DNA from: Tetrapyrgos nigripes
Taxonomy: Eukaryota > Basidiomycota > Agaricomycetes > Agaricales > Campanellaceae
Length of the DNA stretch: 64,000 nucleotides
Assembly: GCA_013368315.1 (NCBI GenBank)
Contig: JAACJM010000010.1
Coordinates: forward strand, 186,001 to 250,000
Direction: 5' to 3'
In this document: one piece after another, positions 36,134-50,919 of the stretch
Position numbering within the stretch: the stretch's first letter is position 1
Layout: the number at the start of each line of letters is the position of its first letter
The notes under the pieces: generated by a model
Told to the model about the DNA's origin: nothing
The model's database searches: none
What the model saw: the letters and a program-made list of their open reading frames with translations, nothing else
Program-made: the position numbers and the translations under genes

Positions 36134-37523
36134 CTAGTAGCGACCGGACTGCGACTGCCATTGCGACGAGTGCCTTTGTGGGTCGTGTGCTTCTCGATTC
36201 CGGGGGCGGCGATAGGAGAGTGAGGGGGAATTCATGCCCTCGACTTGCGAAGACCGAGGAACGTATGATGCATTCGTCATTGGGGCAGGCGTAGTCTCAT
36301 ACGCACTCGTGCCAGCTTCCTCCGTGGAGGCATCTGACGTAGGAGAAGAGAGAGTAAAAGCCTGGTTTACAGTAGAACCCGATGTCAAAGTAGACTGCTT
36401 TGTCTGTCGCATGGACTGCCGCTTGTTCTGAAACCTGGGGAGCAATCACGTTATGACAAAAGGGTCGAGTGGTGAAATTTACTCACCATATTTGAACACT
36501 ACGCGCAGACATATCCAACTCCTTTGCGAGAGCCTGACGCTCCTCAGTCGAAGGAAAGGCTGTGCGAGCGTAGGTCTCGTTCAAAATCTTGAGCTGGGTA
36601 GCATCGGCACGCTTGCGCTTCTTCTTGATTGTTGGCTCCTGCTCGGAGGTGGTGGGAGAAATTGGAGGGGAAGAATACGGAGAAGCAAGTTGGGACTGAT
36701 TAGTGGGACGTCCATAGGATGGTTCTGATCGAGCATCCGCGGCAAGAACTGAGGCCTGCGTCTGATGGATAGATTGAGCTTGGACATGATTCCGTACGTC
36801 AGCCATGGACATCTCATAGCCGGTGTAGCTAGCCGCGGTGTTTGTAGTGGGATAAGCGGTGAAAGAGTAGGATGCAGGGGACGAACGCATGGCGCCAGAA
36901 GCATTGTGCATGCCTGGAGAGGAAACGACTGGGTATGTTGTCGTATTCCACCTTTCCTCTCGTGCTACAGGTGAGGCAGTAGACAGCGGAGGAAGTTTTC
37001 GATCCGCGTCGGCGCCAGTGTCCGAGGGCATGGGTGAAGACGTACGGGAAGGATAGGTGGGATAATAGCTGCCGTATCGATTGTCAGCTGTATCATAATA
37101 TCCAAAGGATGACATTGAAGCTTCTGACGAGAGGAGAATATCAAGAGGTAGTCAGAGAGCACCGGACGATGAGGACACTTACGATTATTTGTAGGAGCCT
37201 GAGTCCACTGGTTGAATACCGACGGATTAAATTGAGCGTCGAACCGCGCCTGGGATGTTGCACGCGGCTGAGTGTATTGATTAGAATAAGAGACCGGTCC
37301 TAGATAGACTTGAGTGTGTTGCAGGATATGGAGCAGACGCGTAGAAAAACCGACCTGGAAAACATGAGGTTGGAAAAGCGGAAGAAAGAGGAGGGAGCAC
37401 AGTTCGCCCACCCTGACCAGTCTGAAAAAAACCAGAACATTGTGGATCTCCAAGAGGAGAAGACTTGCCAGGCCTACTAGCAGGAGGAGTATAATGATAA
37501 TGATCGTCCCTCTGGGAAGACAT
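36134..37523 (-). CDS. Homeodomain transcription factor
   Basis: Minus strand, ATG 37523 (MSSQRDDHYHYTPPASRPGK), stop 36136-36134. A long disordered N-terminal region rich in Ser, Thr, Tyr and Pro (YPTYPSRTSSPMPSDTGADA; YTGYEMSMADVRNHVQAQSI) leads to a homeodomain: KKRKRADATQLKILNETYAR, TAFPSTEERQALAKELDMSA, RSVQIWFQNKRQSMRQ. Helix 3 keeps the WFQNKR core with Gln, Asn and Lys/Arg for major-groove contact. An intron lies between RSVQIW and FQNKRQ. It is a typical three-helix domain of 60 residues, not the three-residue-longer TALE/HD1 mating type, and no HD2 partner is adjacent. Related agaricomycete proteins (the hom genes of Schizophyllum) control fruiting, but orthology is not shown here. 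Confidence 0.88.
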
Positions 37524-37929
37524 GAGAGGTAGAGAAACCTGGTGATAAAGAAAGAAAGGAGAGAAAGGAAAGGGAAAATTGTGGGAGACCGGTGGCTGCA
37601 GGGGGATATATAGGACGAGGACTACCTGCAGGCAAACGGCAGTTGAAGGCTATGCGGCGGAGGATGGCAGGAATCAGGTACGGCAAAACAACGAGGAGGA
37701 GGACATGTACAGGGGGAGGACGACAAGCACGCGTTCTATGGTCTAGGGTTCACACTACACTCAGAAGAACGCTCAAGTTTAATACCTCTTCCCCCCCCAC
37801 CAAATTAAAACCTCGTGTTGTCGGCGTCTGCCTGCAGGGACATTGGAAATCGCGATAATAGTGGCTGCATCACGTGCACGCTGTCTGATGTCATCCCCCT
37901 AATTCGCATTCCTCTCGCCGTCAACGACG
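37524..37929. promoter_or_regulatory. Divergent promoter region, homeodomain factor / kinase
   Basis: This 406-bp spacer separates divergent start codons at 37523 (minus) and 37930 (plus). It contains a run of eight C near 37792 and a pyrimidine-rich stretch before the kinase start. No other gene is seen. Confidence 0.45.
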
Positions 37930-41299
<3,370 letters not shown>

Positions 41300-41910
41300 C
41301 AGCGAATGTTCCTCGAGGTTTTCATTTTAGCCTATACCCCCTCGACTTGCGACCATCTCACACTCATATGCTGTCACATAATCTATTAGTCTACTTTAAC
41401 CGTATCTAGTTTTTTGTGCTTGCTTATCGTTTTCTTCGGATGGACAGATCTGTCACATAGGTCATTTCGTGTTTTCATTTCCCAACAATTTAATCTCTAA
41501 AGGCTTCTTATGCAAAGCGTCTGTTGCCGGCTTGTCGCCGATTCCAATTTACCGTGAAGTTCTACGAACGAAACGGACGTCACGATACTAATGTTAGGGG
41601 AGTGGAAGGACTTCCGATGTCAATGAACGTACATACTACAGTATAATGTACATGATAAGGTACAACAATACTACTGATACACGAGAACATGCAGGATAAT
41701 AATAATAATAAATACCTCTAAGTAACCGTCCCAAAGTCTGTGAAAAGGCGAATCTCGATGAAATAAATGATAATGCGAGCCATGAAAGATAATAAATAGG
41801 TCTGTCCTTGAGAGTCCAAAATGCAAGTGCTAATAAATAAAGTGTCATGGTGAAAGGGCAGAATCAAGGTTTGAGTCATAGCAAGCCGTAAGGTTCTGGT
41901 ACAAGAGTCA
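41300..41910. other. Convergent 3' spacer, no gene seen
   Basis: This 611-bp stretch separates the stop codons of the kinase and the C2H2 gene, which converge. It is AT-rich with a short ATA/AAT microsatellite near 41697-41712. The transcripts' 3' ends may be long here. No gene is supported. Confidence 0.5.
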
Positions 41911-43143
41911 TTATCTGCGATACGGACGAGATCGCTTTTCTGGGCGCGAGTGTTGGGGTTCGCCTTCTGAATCGGAGGAGACACTGTGACTGCGCCGAGA
42001 GCCCGAGCTGGTAGTTGAGGCCGATGAAATACTGTCACGTCGCTGGTGCCACCGACCGATGGAGGAGGTGGAAGATTGCGAAGTTCGTTCGGTCTCCTCA
42101 TCTCCGGATAACTCGTGCTGTCTGCTGGGAGATGCCCCTTGCGTGTGCACACGAGCGTGCCTGCGCATGTTACTCAAGACGCTGAAACTTCTCCCGCATC
42201 CTTCCACTGGACAAACAAATGCTGGCAAGAGAGAGGTACTCAGCGAACTGGAAGCAGGGTAAGCAGACTCATGACTCACGTCTTTCTCCGGTATGACTAT
42301 TGAGATGGATCTGTGTTTGTTTGGGTCATGAGTAAGCGGAGCTCCCAATGAAAAAGAAGACCAGGTTACCTTCAGACTACTTGGACGGTTGAAACCCTTT
42401 TTGCAATAGCTGCATTCATACTTGGCAGGACCAGGGGCAGTCTGGGGAGCCCGGGGAACCGATGATTGACCGTAGGAAACAATCGGTGTCTGTTCTACCT
42501 CGTCTCTTCGTCGATGAGAATAGTCAAATGAAGTAGAGATTGGTAACGGAGGATTTGAAAATCCGTATTGAGAGCGAGGGTCACGGGAGTTGTATAAAAC
42601 CGAGGGTGGAGGATGGTGAGCCACAGGGGTTCGCTCTGCAGAGTCGTAGTGATACTCGGGGTGGCGCGAGGTAATTGGATTTGAGCGGGAACTTTGCAAA
42701 GACGTTGACCCGCTTCTACTGTTGTACATATCGGTAGAATAACGCGAAGAATAATTTGTAGGGTCGTAATAACCAGAAGGTCGTGAAGAAGTACTTTCAT
42801 AAGAAGTAGAGGGACCAGATGATATACCGGACGACTACAACGAAAAGATGAGTTATTGGCACACACAAGTACATGTAATCACTTACTCTGTGTCCAGAAG
42901 ATGAGTATCTGGAAGCCGGGACGTCGTCATCATCCCGGACACGGAGGGTGGCGAGACTCAAAGGTGGCGAGCCGTAAGACCTCTGTGAAGGATTGGAAAG
43001 CTGATCTATAAACCCAAAAACTGAGTCAAGGGATGCTCTTTAGTTGGACAAGAATATATACCGGCAAATAGGTCACGGATGGGCGGGAGAGTCGGTCGCT
43101 CATTGAAGCGGCGGCTTTTGTCCGACGAAGACGACGACGGCAT
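41911..43143 (-). CDS. C2H2 zinc-finger transcription factor
   Basis: Minus strand, five exons from ATG 43143 (MPSSSSSDKSRRFNERPTLP) to TAA 41913-41911. A disordered Ser/Tyr/Arg-rich N-terminus of about 210 residues precedes two classical fingers. Finger 1: YECSYCKKGFNRPSSLK joined across an intron to IHLNSHTGERP. Finger 2: FVCPVEGCGRSFSVLSNMRR then HARVHT. The HTGERP linker is canonical. The C-terminus is rich in Ser, Arg and acidic residues. Similar paired-finger proteins are frequent in mushroom-forming fungi, and some control fruiting. DNA target unknown. The fingers are split by two introns, which supports the spliced model because only splicing restores the linker. Confidence 0.88.
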
Positions 43144-43683
43144 ATGTGGGGAAGTAATGGGTGAACGTCACATCACAAAGTGCAAACTTAATATATGGGT
43201 CAGGCTCCAGTAGACGTGGCGGCATGAAGATTTGCGAAGACTGTAAGATGTACACAATGATAGATGTGTCGTCAGTCCAATAGCAGTTCCTTGGTAGCCC
43301 TGATTCCAAATCGGGGCACCGCCTAAGAGCCTGCAAGCGATCAGCCTATTGCAACATACTACCGCACCGTTATCAACAGTCGGACACCCTAGAATAGCTG
43401 AGATATTTTGATCCGTATCTGTCAGTAGCGAATGCTGCTGCGCATCATGATCAGTGATACACAAAGCTCATTCATTGGTCCAAGGAGGCTACACGTGACG
43501 TCGTTGATTTCTTGATGTCAGGTAGTAGGTACCGGTAGGCAGCAAGATTTCGAACAATCAATTCTCCCCTCAGACTCTGACATCGGTAGCCAGTCAGTAA
43601 ATCTATTCCAGTCAGCGACGTCACGACAAAGGATTGGAGTACTGCGGTCTGATGAACTAGAAATGATTGCTAGCGCTTCAGAA
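43144..43683. other. Spacer, no gene seen
   Basis: This 540-bp stretch lies between the C2H2 gene start and the BolA gene end, both on minus, and should contain the C2H2 promoter. Short reading frames here lack splice context and recognisable sequence. Confidence 0.45.
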
Positions 43684-44192
43684 TCACTGCTCGGGAGGCG
43701 TTGGCTGTACTTCCGATGGTGTCCTCGTTTTCAATGACAAGGAATGCAGGCCTTGTGTGAATTCGTCTGAAAGCGCAGCATGGATCATCCGGTGTCGTTG
43801 TATAGTTGTCTATATAGGTCCAATATGAGTACCCAAGTACAGAGCCAGTTGTTATGCAGTTCGATACCTTGCCCTCAAATGCCTTCGAGACGACTTCCAC
43901 AGAGAAATCTATCCAAAAGTGATGATTCGACGCTACAGATGAAAAATCAGGTACTGACGAGTTTCACCGGTGCCACCACCTTGAGCGCGCATAGGTGCGT
44001 GATGACGGTGCTGCCATGAATCGTTTGAGATGATCAGCGAGGCTGGTTGCAAGAACGACGATAACTGAGTTGAAGTGAGTCGTTTGTCAATGTTGATCAG
44101 CAAAATAGAAAGACCTTTGAGCGAATGGAAGACTCCACTGGACCGGGGGCGGCCATTGTAGAAAATACTGCACGAAGGTTTCTCAGAAGCAT
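43684..44192 (-). CDS. BolA-like protein, probably mitochondrial
   Basis: Rebuilt from four exons on the minus strand: ATG 44192, stop TGA 43686-43684. Exon 1 gives MLLRNLRAVFST then MAAPGPVESSIRSK. Exon 2 gives LSSFLQPASLIISNDSWQHR and HHAPMRAQGGGTGET. Exon 3 gives HFSVEVVSKAFEGK. Exon 4 gives TTIQRHRMIHAALSDEFTQG and LHSLSLKTRTPSE. This is the full BolA fold with the invariant His of RHRMIH and the NDSWQH segment. BolA proteins partner monothiol glutaredoxins in iron-sulfur cluster delivery. The first 13 residues look like a mitochondrial presequence; starting at the second Met (44156) would give a cytosolic form. None of the separate frames shows this gene without splicing. Confidence 0.9.
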
Positions 44193-44701
44193 CAAACCGC
44201 GTGTTTGAGTCGGCAAACCGAGATCGCCAAGATGGAAGGCGATGCACTGTGAAGCACACAGGACCACACAAAGTTGAATACTCATATAATATTACTGTTA
44301 TAATGCTGCTCGCAGTTGATCACATCTACCCGGGCCATTCCCTTGACGCTGATCAGCGCAGTACATAGCATTGACCTACGTGATCGTCGGGATAGTTTGT
44401 CACGTAGTCGGCTAATTTACCCTTTCCTAGGGAATCTTTAGAGTAAACGCGACACGAGACGCTTGATTATGTAAAGTTGTCGAAGTTTAAAATCTATCTT
44501 TTTCATACTTATAGCTCGTTGATAGCTCGTATAGCCCTGAAGTAGCGCCAGTTTTATTCCTAATAGCATAGAGTTGATATTAGCTTTGAATCCGATTTGA
44601 AAAAAGCCCGGACCTAGAGCAAAACCTATCGCTGCTGTGTGGTCCTGCAGTAGCCGCGTCGATTTGCCGGTTAGCCGGCTATTAGTAATGGATCAGCTTG
44701 A
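44193..44701. other. Spacer left of the LTR element, with diverged repeat
   Basis: This stretch between the BolA start and the LTR element holds no supported gene. At about 44452-44494 it carries gacgcttgattatgtaaag followed by ttgtcgaagtttaaaa, which resembles sequences at 54156-54212, so it may be an old repeat into which the LTR element inserted. Confidence 0.4.
44697..44701. repeat. Target-site duplication CTTGA, left copy
   Basis: These five bases immediately before the left LTR are repeated exactly at 52226-52230, immediately after the right LTR, as expected for integrase-mediated insertion. Confidence 0.85.
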
Positions 44702-44911
44702 TGTGAGGGTTCAGGCCTCAAGCCAATGACTAAGAAAGAAATAAAAGAGTTGATTTGACTATTGACTACAATACAAAAAGACAACTTATATACTAAATCA
44801 GTAAGATCAAATAAAAAGGAAACTTGTAAGAACTGGATGTAACAAATGATGTAAGTTAGAGTATGACAAGACAAATAAGATAAATGCCTAAATATGGAGG
44901 AGATCGTTACA
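44702..44911 (-). repeat. 3' LTR of the retrotransposon
   Basis: A 210-bp copy beginning tgtgagggttcaggcc on plus and ending gatcgttaca, hence TGTAAC...CTCACA in element orientation. It matches the right LTR with about eight substitutions, nearly all transitions, several of them loss of CG (for example acaata here against acgata on the right). Confidence 0.92.
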
Positions 44912-44926
44912 TTATCCTCCTTCTGA
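44912..44926 (-). other. Polypurine tract of the retrotransposon
   Basis: On the element strand the sequence just before the 3' LTR reads tcagaaggaggataa. This purine-rich run directly abuts the LTR, the normal place for plus-strand DNA priming. Confidence 0.7.
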
Positions 44927-44932
44927 AAAATT

Positions 44933-47900
44933 CTAAAAGAAAATGATAGTATCATTGTGAGGCTTGGGTTTAGAGCGACAGTTTGAACGGGTAACATAAT
45001 GAGAAGGGGGAGTGTACTCTATATGAGGTTTGATGGTTTTTTGTTTAGGAGAGGGGGGATGAGGGATGAAATCAGGAATAGAAACAGAAGTGGAAGGAGT
45101 GTCTGAAGTTGGAATAGTAGAGTCAGAGTCCATTTGTATGTTACTAGAATCATAAGATTTTTCAATAAGTAATTCATGAGGATGGGGAGCGTGAGGATTG
45201 AGACAATGAAAGCATTCAATGAGATGGTTGTACATAGAAGGTAAATCAGAGAGAGGAATCCAAGAATCATTATCATGAGAATCAGAGTTGTTAAAATGGC
45301 ATAAATAATTGTATCTTTGACCAGTTTTGCAAATATCAAGGATGGAATGAATGGAAGGAGAGTCATCAGGAAGTATAATAGGTAAAGGATCAGAGTGGGG
45401 ATGAAATTCTGAAGGATCATTGTACAGCTCAAGAAGAGAAACATGGAAAACAGGATAAAGATGAGAGAGATAAGAAGGTAATTTAAGTAAGTATGCACAA
45501 TTATGAATAGCACAAATAATAGGAAAAGGTCCAAGACAACAATGATCCAGCTTGTTAGAGGGCCAAGTGGAATAGATATTGCGATGCAGTAACCATATGA
45601 GTTGCCCCATTTAGTATTGTGGCTGAGTGGCATGGTGGGCATTGTAATACTTCACTTGTTGTTCCTGAGCACTGAGTAGCTCAGCCTTGAGCTCAGAATG
45701 AATGAATTGTAGGCGTTTGGCAAGATCATTGGCAGCAGGAACAGTAGAAATTGAAGAAATAGAAGGTTTGAAAGTGGGATGGTACACTAAGTTTGTGAAG
45801 AAAGGAGTTTGTCGAGTGGAGGAGTTTTCATGATTATTGAATGCAAATTCGGCCAATGAGAGGTAATCAATCCAGTGATCTTGTTGGTATGATACGTAAG
45901 CCTGTAGATAGGCTTCGAGTGTCTGATTCATCTGTTCTGTAAGTCCGTCCATCTGCATGTGGTATGCTGTGGATGTATGAGAGTTGATGTTGAGATGAGA
46001 GTAATGATTTCCAGAAGTTGGATATGAATAAGGAACCTCAGTCTGATACAATGGAATGGGGAAGACCATGCAGTCAAAATACATGATCAAGAAAAAGCCA
46101 AGCAAGTTCTGATGCTGTCATGGACTCACAGCAAGGGTGAGGTGGTCACAAATGACTAAGATGGAATCATAGCCATGTGAAAGAGGCAGTTTGACAATGA
46201 AGTCCATTGTGATTGCTTTCCAAGGGTGCTGAGGGATGGAGAGAGGTTGTAAAAGACTGAAAGGTTTGTGATGTGGATTTTTGATTCTGGAACATGTATC
46301 ACAGGCTTCAACATAACAATGAATGTATGTGGTCATCCCAGGCCAAGAATAGTCTTGTGAGACCAACTTGAGGGTACGAGTGTGACCAGGATGTCCAGAA
46401 ATTATGCTATCATGCCTGGACTCAAGGATGGATCAATGAAGGGACAGAGGGACATAAAGACAGTGATTGTGAAAGACGAGGTCATGGTGTAGTTGAAAGG
46501 ATTGATCTCCAGAGGCTATAGCAATTCTCCAATCACGATCCTCCCTATATGCAGTAAGAAATTGATCAAGTAAGTATGAATTGTCAAGTGCAATAGTGGA
46601 AAAAGCATCAATAGTAGAATTGAAACGAGTGGCAGGAGTATTAAAAGAAGAAATAGATTTGGAATTGAAAAGAGGAGAAGTGTGATAAGTAGAAAGAATT
46701 GTACGTAGCTGGTTGGTACATTGTTCATCCTCCTTCTGAGGGACAAAGTCCGCTCGTCTAGAGGCTGAATCAGCCAATGAAGCTGAAAGTCAAATTCTGA
46801 AAGAAACATTGACTAACAAGCCTGTCTGCGATTTAATAACTGTGAGCACATAAAGTATTCAAGATTTTTGTGATCACAAACAACTTGAATTAGAAACAGG
46901 GACCCTGACAGCCAATGCCTATTCTCCCTGAATGATTCTACAACTGCCAACAACTCTTTATCGTGAATTTCATAATTAATCTCTGCCAGTGACAGTTTGC
47001 ATGAAAAGAGCACCACAGGGTGAAGATTGCCATCAGGATTGGGTTGTTGCAGGATAGAGGAGATGGCAAAATCAGAAGCATCAGTGGATATCATGATAGG
47101 AAGGGAAGGTTGGAAATGCGAAAGTACTGGTGCCAAAGTGAAAAGAGATTTAAGATGGTTGAATGCATTGAGACAGGTGGAGGAGAAAATGAATGGAGTG
47201 CATTTGTGAGTAAGGAAAGTAAGAGGAAGGGTGATTTTTGAGTAGTCTTTGATGAATTGTCTGTAGAAATTGGCAAAGCCTAGGAACAATTGGAGTTCCT
47301 TGAGTGTAGAGGGAATAGGCCAATCGAGGATAGTTGTGAGTTTTTTCAGATTCATCTTGAGGCCATCTGTGCTGATGATATAACCTAGAAATTCAACTTT
47401 GGAACGGTAAAATTCGCATTTTTGAGGATTTGCATATAGAGTGGCATCACGTAGACAGTCTAAAACCATCCCGATATGACAGTGATGCTCAGATGCTGAG
47501 AAAACTAGGATGTCATCAAGATAAATAATGCAGCAGATGTCAATTAGATTGGATAAAATGTCTTGTATGAATGCCTGCCAAGCTGCCAGAGCATTGGTAA
47601 GACCATAGGGAATGACCAAATGCTCGAATAGCCCAAGGTGAGTATGAAAGGCAGTCTTCCATTCATCACCTTTGTGAATATGAAGATGGGCGTAAGCAGA
47701 CTTGAGGTTGATGATTGAAAACACTGAACAACCGCTTACATGATCAAACAGGTTGTCAACCAATGGGAGAGGGTAACAGTTCTTCTTGGTAATGGCATTG
47801 AGACCCTGATAATCAACAAAAAGACAGATTTCTCCAGTCTTTTTGTGAATAAATAGGACGGGGGCCCCAGCTGAAGATGAAGAAGACTGATGACTGCGTA

Positions 47901-49375
47901 CTCAGCAGTCGCCTGCCTTTCCTGCTCTGAGAGTCGATACATCTGAGCAAATGGTGGTGATTTTCCTTCCTCCAACTCAATTTCGATGTCATATTGACAA
48001 TGTTCTGGTAAACAATCGAAGTCAGAGATTTTGAATATGGAGTCCAACTATTTGCGGTAGTGTAGTGGGACGTATTGAGAAAGATCTTCATCGGGATCTG
48101 AAAGTGGGTTGTGAGAAACCACAGGGGTAGGTGCAGATGGGGGAATAGTGGAGGACAGGGTGGATGACGTACTGTCTGAGGAATTGTGAGAGGAAGTTGG
48201 TATAGTAAGAGAATCAATAAAATAAGGAGAAGTATGGTCATAGAAATGAAGATATGCAATCTGATAGCCTCTCGACTGCTGGAAGAAATGACAAGAATTA
48301 AGAATCTTGATGTCTGGCTTATCAGGCACAAATGGTTTGGAAGAAACAGATGAAACAAAATGAGAAGAACAAGAATTTCCATAGCCGTTGTGGAAAGAAC
48401 AAGGTTTGATACTCATATTAGATTGAGATTCAACTTTGTCAGTTGAACTTGGAGATGCAGATGAGTCAGGAGAATTATTGAAAGAAGAAAAAGAAAAGGA
48501 ATCTTGAGAAGAAAGCATACAAGAAGAAAGTAAAGGAGTCATGAGTAGACCAAGGCCTAGTCTGACACATGCAGTATTGAGTGACTGATTGGGTGTAAGA
48601 CCAAAGCCTTTAGCATAAATCATCGAAGAAGGAAACCCACAACATCTAAGAGATAAAGAATCTGTCAAGAACAGGCTCAGCTGGGACTGGATAACCTCTC
48701 AGGCCACCACACAGAAACAAAAGACGAAGGAGCAAAGCAAATAGATAGTATTGGTGAGTAAGCCAGGACTGGGCCAGAGTCTACATAGTACTGAGACAAT
48801 GCTGAGCAGTATGGATCAGAGGGACAGAAGTGGACAGACTAAAGAACCTATCTACAATGGCCTTGAGTATATATACAAGAGTCCGAAGCTAGATCAGAGA
48901 TATCTGATGGAGACAATGATAGGATCAAGAGTGGAGAAATGTAGGAGAAAGATAGGAGCATAAGTGGAGAAATATAGGAGAAATGAAGAAATGTAGAAGA
49001 AATGATGTATCAAGGTACAAGGAACATGGTTTAGAACCAGGGGAGTCAAAGGAACAATGGAAGCAAAGACATGAAGAGAAACAAAGGGAAACAGGGTGTA
49101 GAAGTGAAGGCATGAAGAGATTCATGACAGAATCAGCGTGCCAATCAATAGAAGGATTATGCACATGAAGCCAGTCTAATCCAAGGATAACTGGGTAAGA
49201 TACAGAAACCATGAAAAGACAAACAGTCTCCTGATGAGATCCTACTTGGATCTGAGTAAGTACATCTTGGGTGGGTACAGGTATGTCCTTAAGACGTCGA
49301 GAAAGAGAATGACAAGATGCATGAAGTCGTAGCACCACTATCTATTAAAGCATGAGTAGGAATTGAAAAAGTAAT
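44933..49375 (-). pseudogene. Degenerate pol (protease, RT, RNase H, integrase, chromo-like)
   Basis: Read right to left. The protease active site ALIDSGATTS lies near 49345-49370, with the flap-side block VILGLDWLHVHNP near 49150-49190 in another frame. A Ser-rich linker follows. Reverse transcriptase covers about 48060-46813, with FSIINLKSAYAHLHI, GLFEHLVIPYGLTNALAAWQ, the catalytic YLDDILVFS and VEFLGYIIS. RNase H begins ISTDASDFAISSIL. The integrase core is at 46366-45611 (HPWKAITMDFIVKLPLS; HMQMDGLTEQMNQTLEAYLQ), followed by PVFHVSLLELY and a chromo-like tail ending near 44935. Several stops and frame changes separate these blocks. Changes such as ALAAWQ for the usual APAAWQ and Arg-to-His in AFHTHLG suggest C-to-T decay. 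Confidence 0.9.
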
Positions 49376-49563
49376 TGAAATAATGAAATGAGCAGAGGGT
49401 ATGAGATGAGAAGAGAAAATATAAGTAGGAGAATGAGTAGAAATAGGATGCCATGAGCCATCCATGGTCCTTTTGAACCTGGGTTCCAGTCTCAGATTGG
49501 TGTGAGAAGGATGTACTTCTTCACCAACTGGAAACCCTGGAGTACAGGATGACGAGTGGCCAG

Positions 49564-50803
49564 TTAAGCCTTTCCCTGAGTGGGAGAAGCCTGACCAGCT
49601 TTATGTTGAGCCATGTGTTTGATAGCTTGCTCAGACTGATTAGGACATTTGTCAGCCTGCTTACCACAATGCCCACAATACAAACATAACCCCTGATCCT
49701 TCCTATGTTGCCTTTCCTCAGGCATAAGCTTCCCTTGTACAGTTCTGGTCTTTGCAGCATCAATTTGCATAGGTTCGCTGGGGGGAAGAGTGTTGGAAGT
49801 GGATGGAGTGGGAGTTGTGGCACTGGGTTTAGAAGAAGATTTGGAACTCATACCATTAGAAGGTCTTTTAATACCTTCTTCACAACGCTCCTGCTCCCTT
49901 TCATGAACCCAGTTGTTGTAGGTGATCACCCATTGAGAGTAATCCAGAAAAGTCTTCAGACAATCAGCATGAGGGGTATTGGCAATGAGATCCTTTGTGG
50001 CAGATTTGAGACTGTTGTAGAAATTGTCAATCTTTGTCTCCTCAGTCCAGTTGACATGGACAAGAAGTTCTAGGAAGCGAGAGGTGTAGGATGCAGCTGA
50101 TCCAGTTTGAACCAACTTTTTGAGCTTGCTATTAGCTAAGCTAAGTTGGATTCACTGAAATGTGCTTGGAAACTTTCAACAAAATTAGTGAAGGAATCCA
50201 ATAATTCGGGTTTAGAAGATCAAATTGCATGATACCACTGTTTTGGAGCCTCCACAAACAGTGTAGCCATATAAATACACTTCTGCCTATCCATTGTCAA
50301 AGTCCTGCCCAATAATTCCACCACATCCAGAACTGAATCAATAAACACTTCTATGTCTGCAGCTTTGCCCTTGAATGGAGTGGGAGGCATAAATGAAGGT
50401 GGTTTCGGGATGGAAGATGGAGATGGAGAGGAGGTTGAACAGGATCTTTGCCTTTAGATGACGAGGCAGTAGGTTGAGAGGTAGGGGGTGGCTGTGGTGG
50501 CTGACCTGTGCCTTGCACCAAGATTTGAGTGATTGAATCAGAGATATTGGCAAGGGTGGCTGTGGTATCATTTTGGAATTTCTTGAAGCAAGAGAGGGAT
50601 GTGAGAGTCATAGTCTGGAACTGCTGGAGACCCTGGACTATGCTGACCATTTCCAAAAGTTGTACATATTCAGCATGTGAGATGGTGGCGGGGGCATTAG
50701 GGTTGACCTGTGTAAAATGTGTTTTGGCACCAGTGTTGGGATCAATGTGAGGAGGCTGTTGATCATAGAACAACCAGTTTTCGGTGGTGCCTTGTCCAGA
50801 CAT
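49564..50803 (-). pseudogene. Degenerate gag of the LTR element
   Basis: It starts MSGQGTTENWLFYDQQPPHI at 50803 and runs through a Pro/Gln-rich segment, then after a frame change FMPPTPFKGKAADIEVFIDS and MDRQKCIYMATLFVEAPKQW. A stop follows, then SYTSRFLELLVHVNWTEETK and the nucleocapsid region. The zinc knuckle reads CLYCGHCGKQADKCP: the Cys residues are present, but the His expected in a CCHC knuckle is Lys here. At least two interruptions make it non-functional. It ends ASPTQGKA at about 49567. Confidence 0.85.
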
Positions 50804-50903
50804 GACAGGGAAGAGGGAATGGATAGAACGATGGAATGGAAAGAATGTGGTACAGCAATGTGAGGTACATGAGCCAAGAACGAATAAAGAAGTTGAATCA
50901 AAC

Positions 50904-50919
50904 TGTGAGGGTTCAGGCC
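50904..50919 (-). repeat. 5' LTR, fragment left of the nested element
   Basis: The first 16 plus-strand bases of the right LTR (tgtgagggttcaggcc), cut off from the remainder by the inserted DNA element. They match the start of the left LTR exactly. Confidence 0.88.

Noticed and set aside
36134..37523. Mating-type (MAT-A) homeodomain gene
   Set aside because: A single typical 60-residue homeodomain without a divergent HD1/HD2 partner and without the usual flanking gene for mitochondrial intermediate peptidase.
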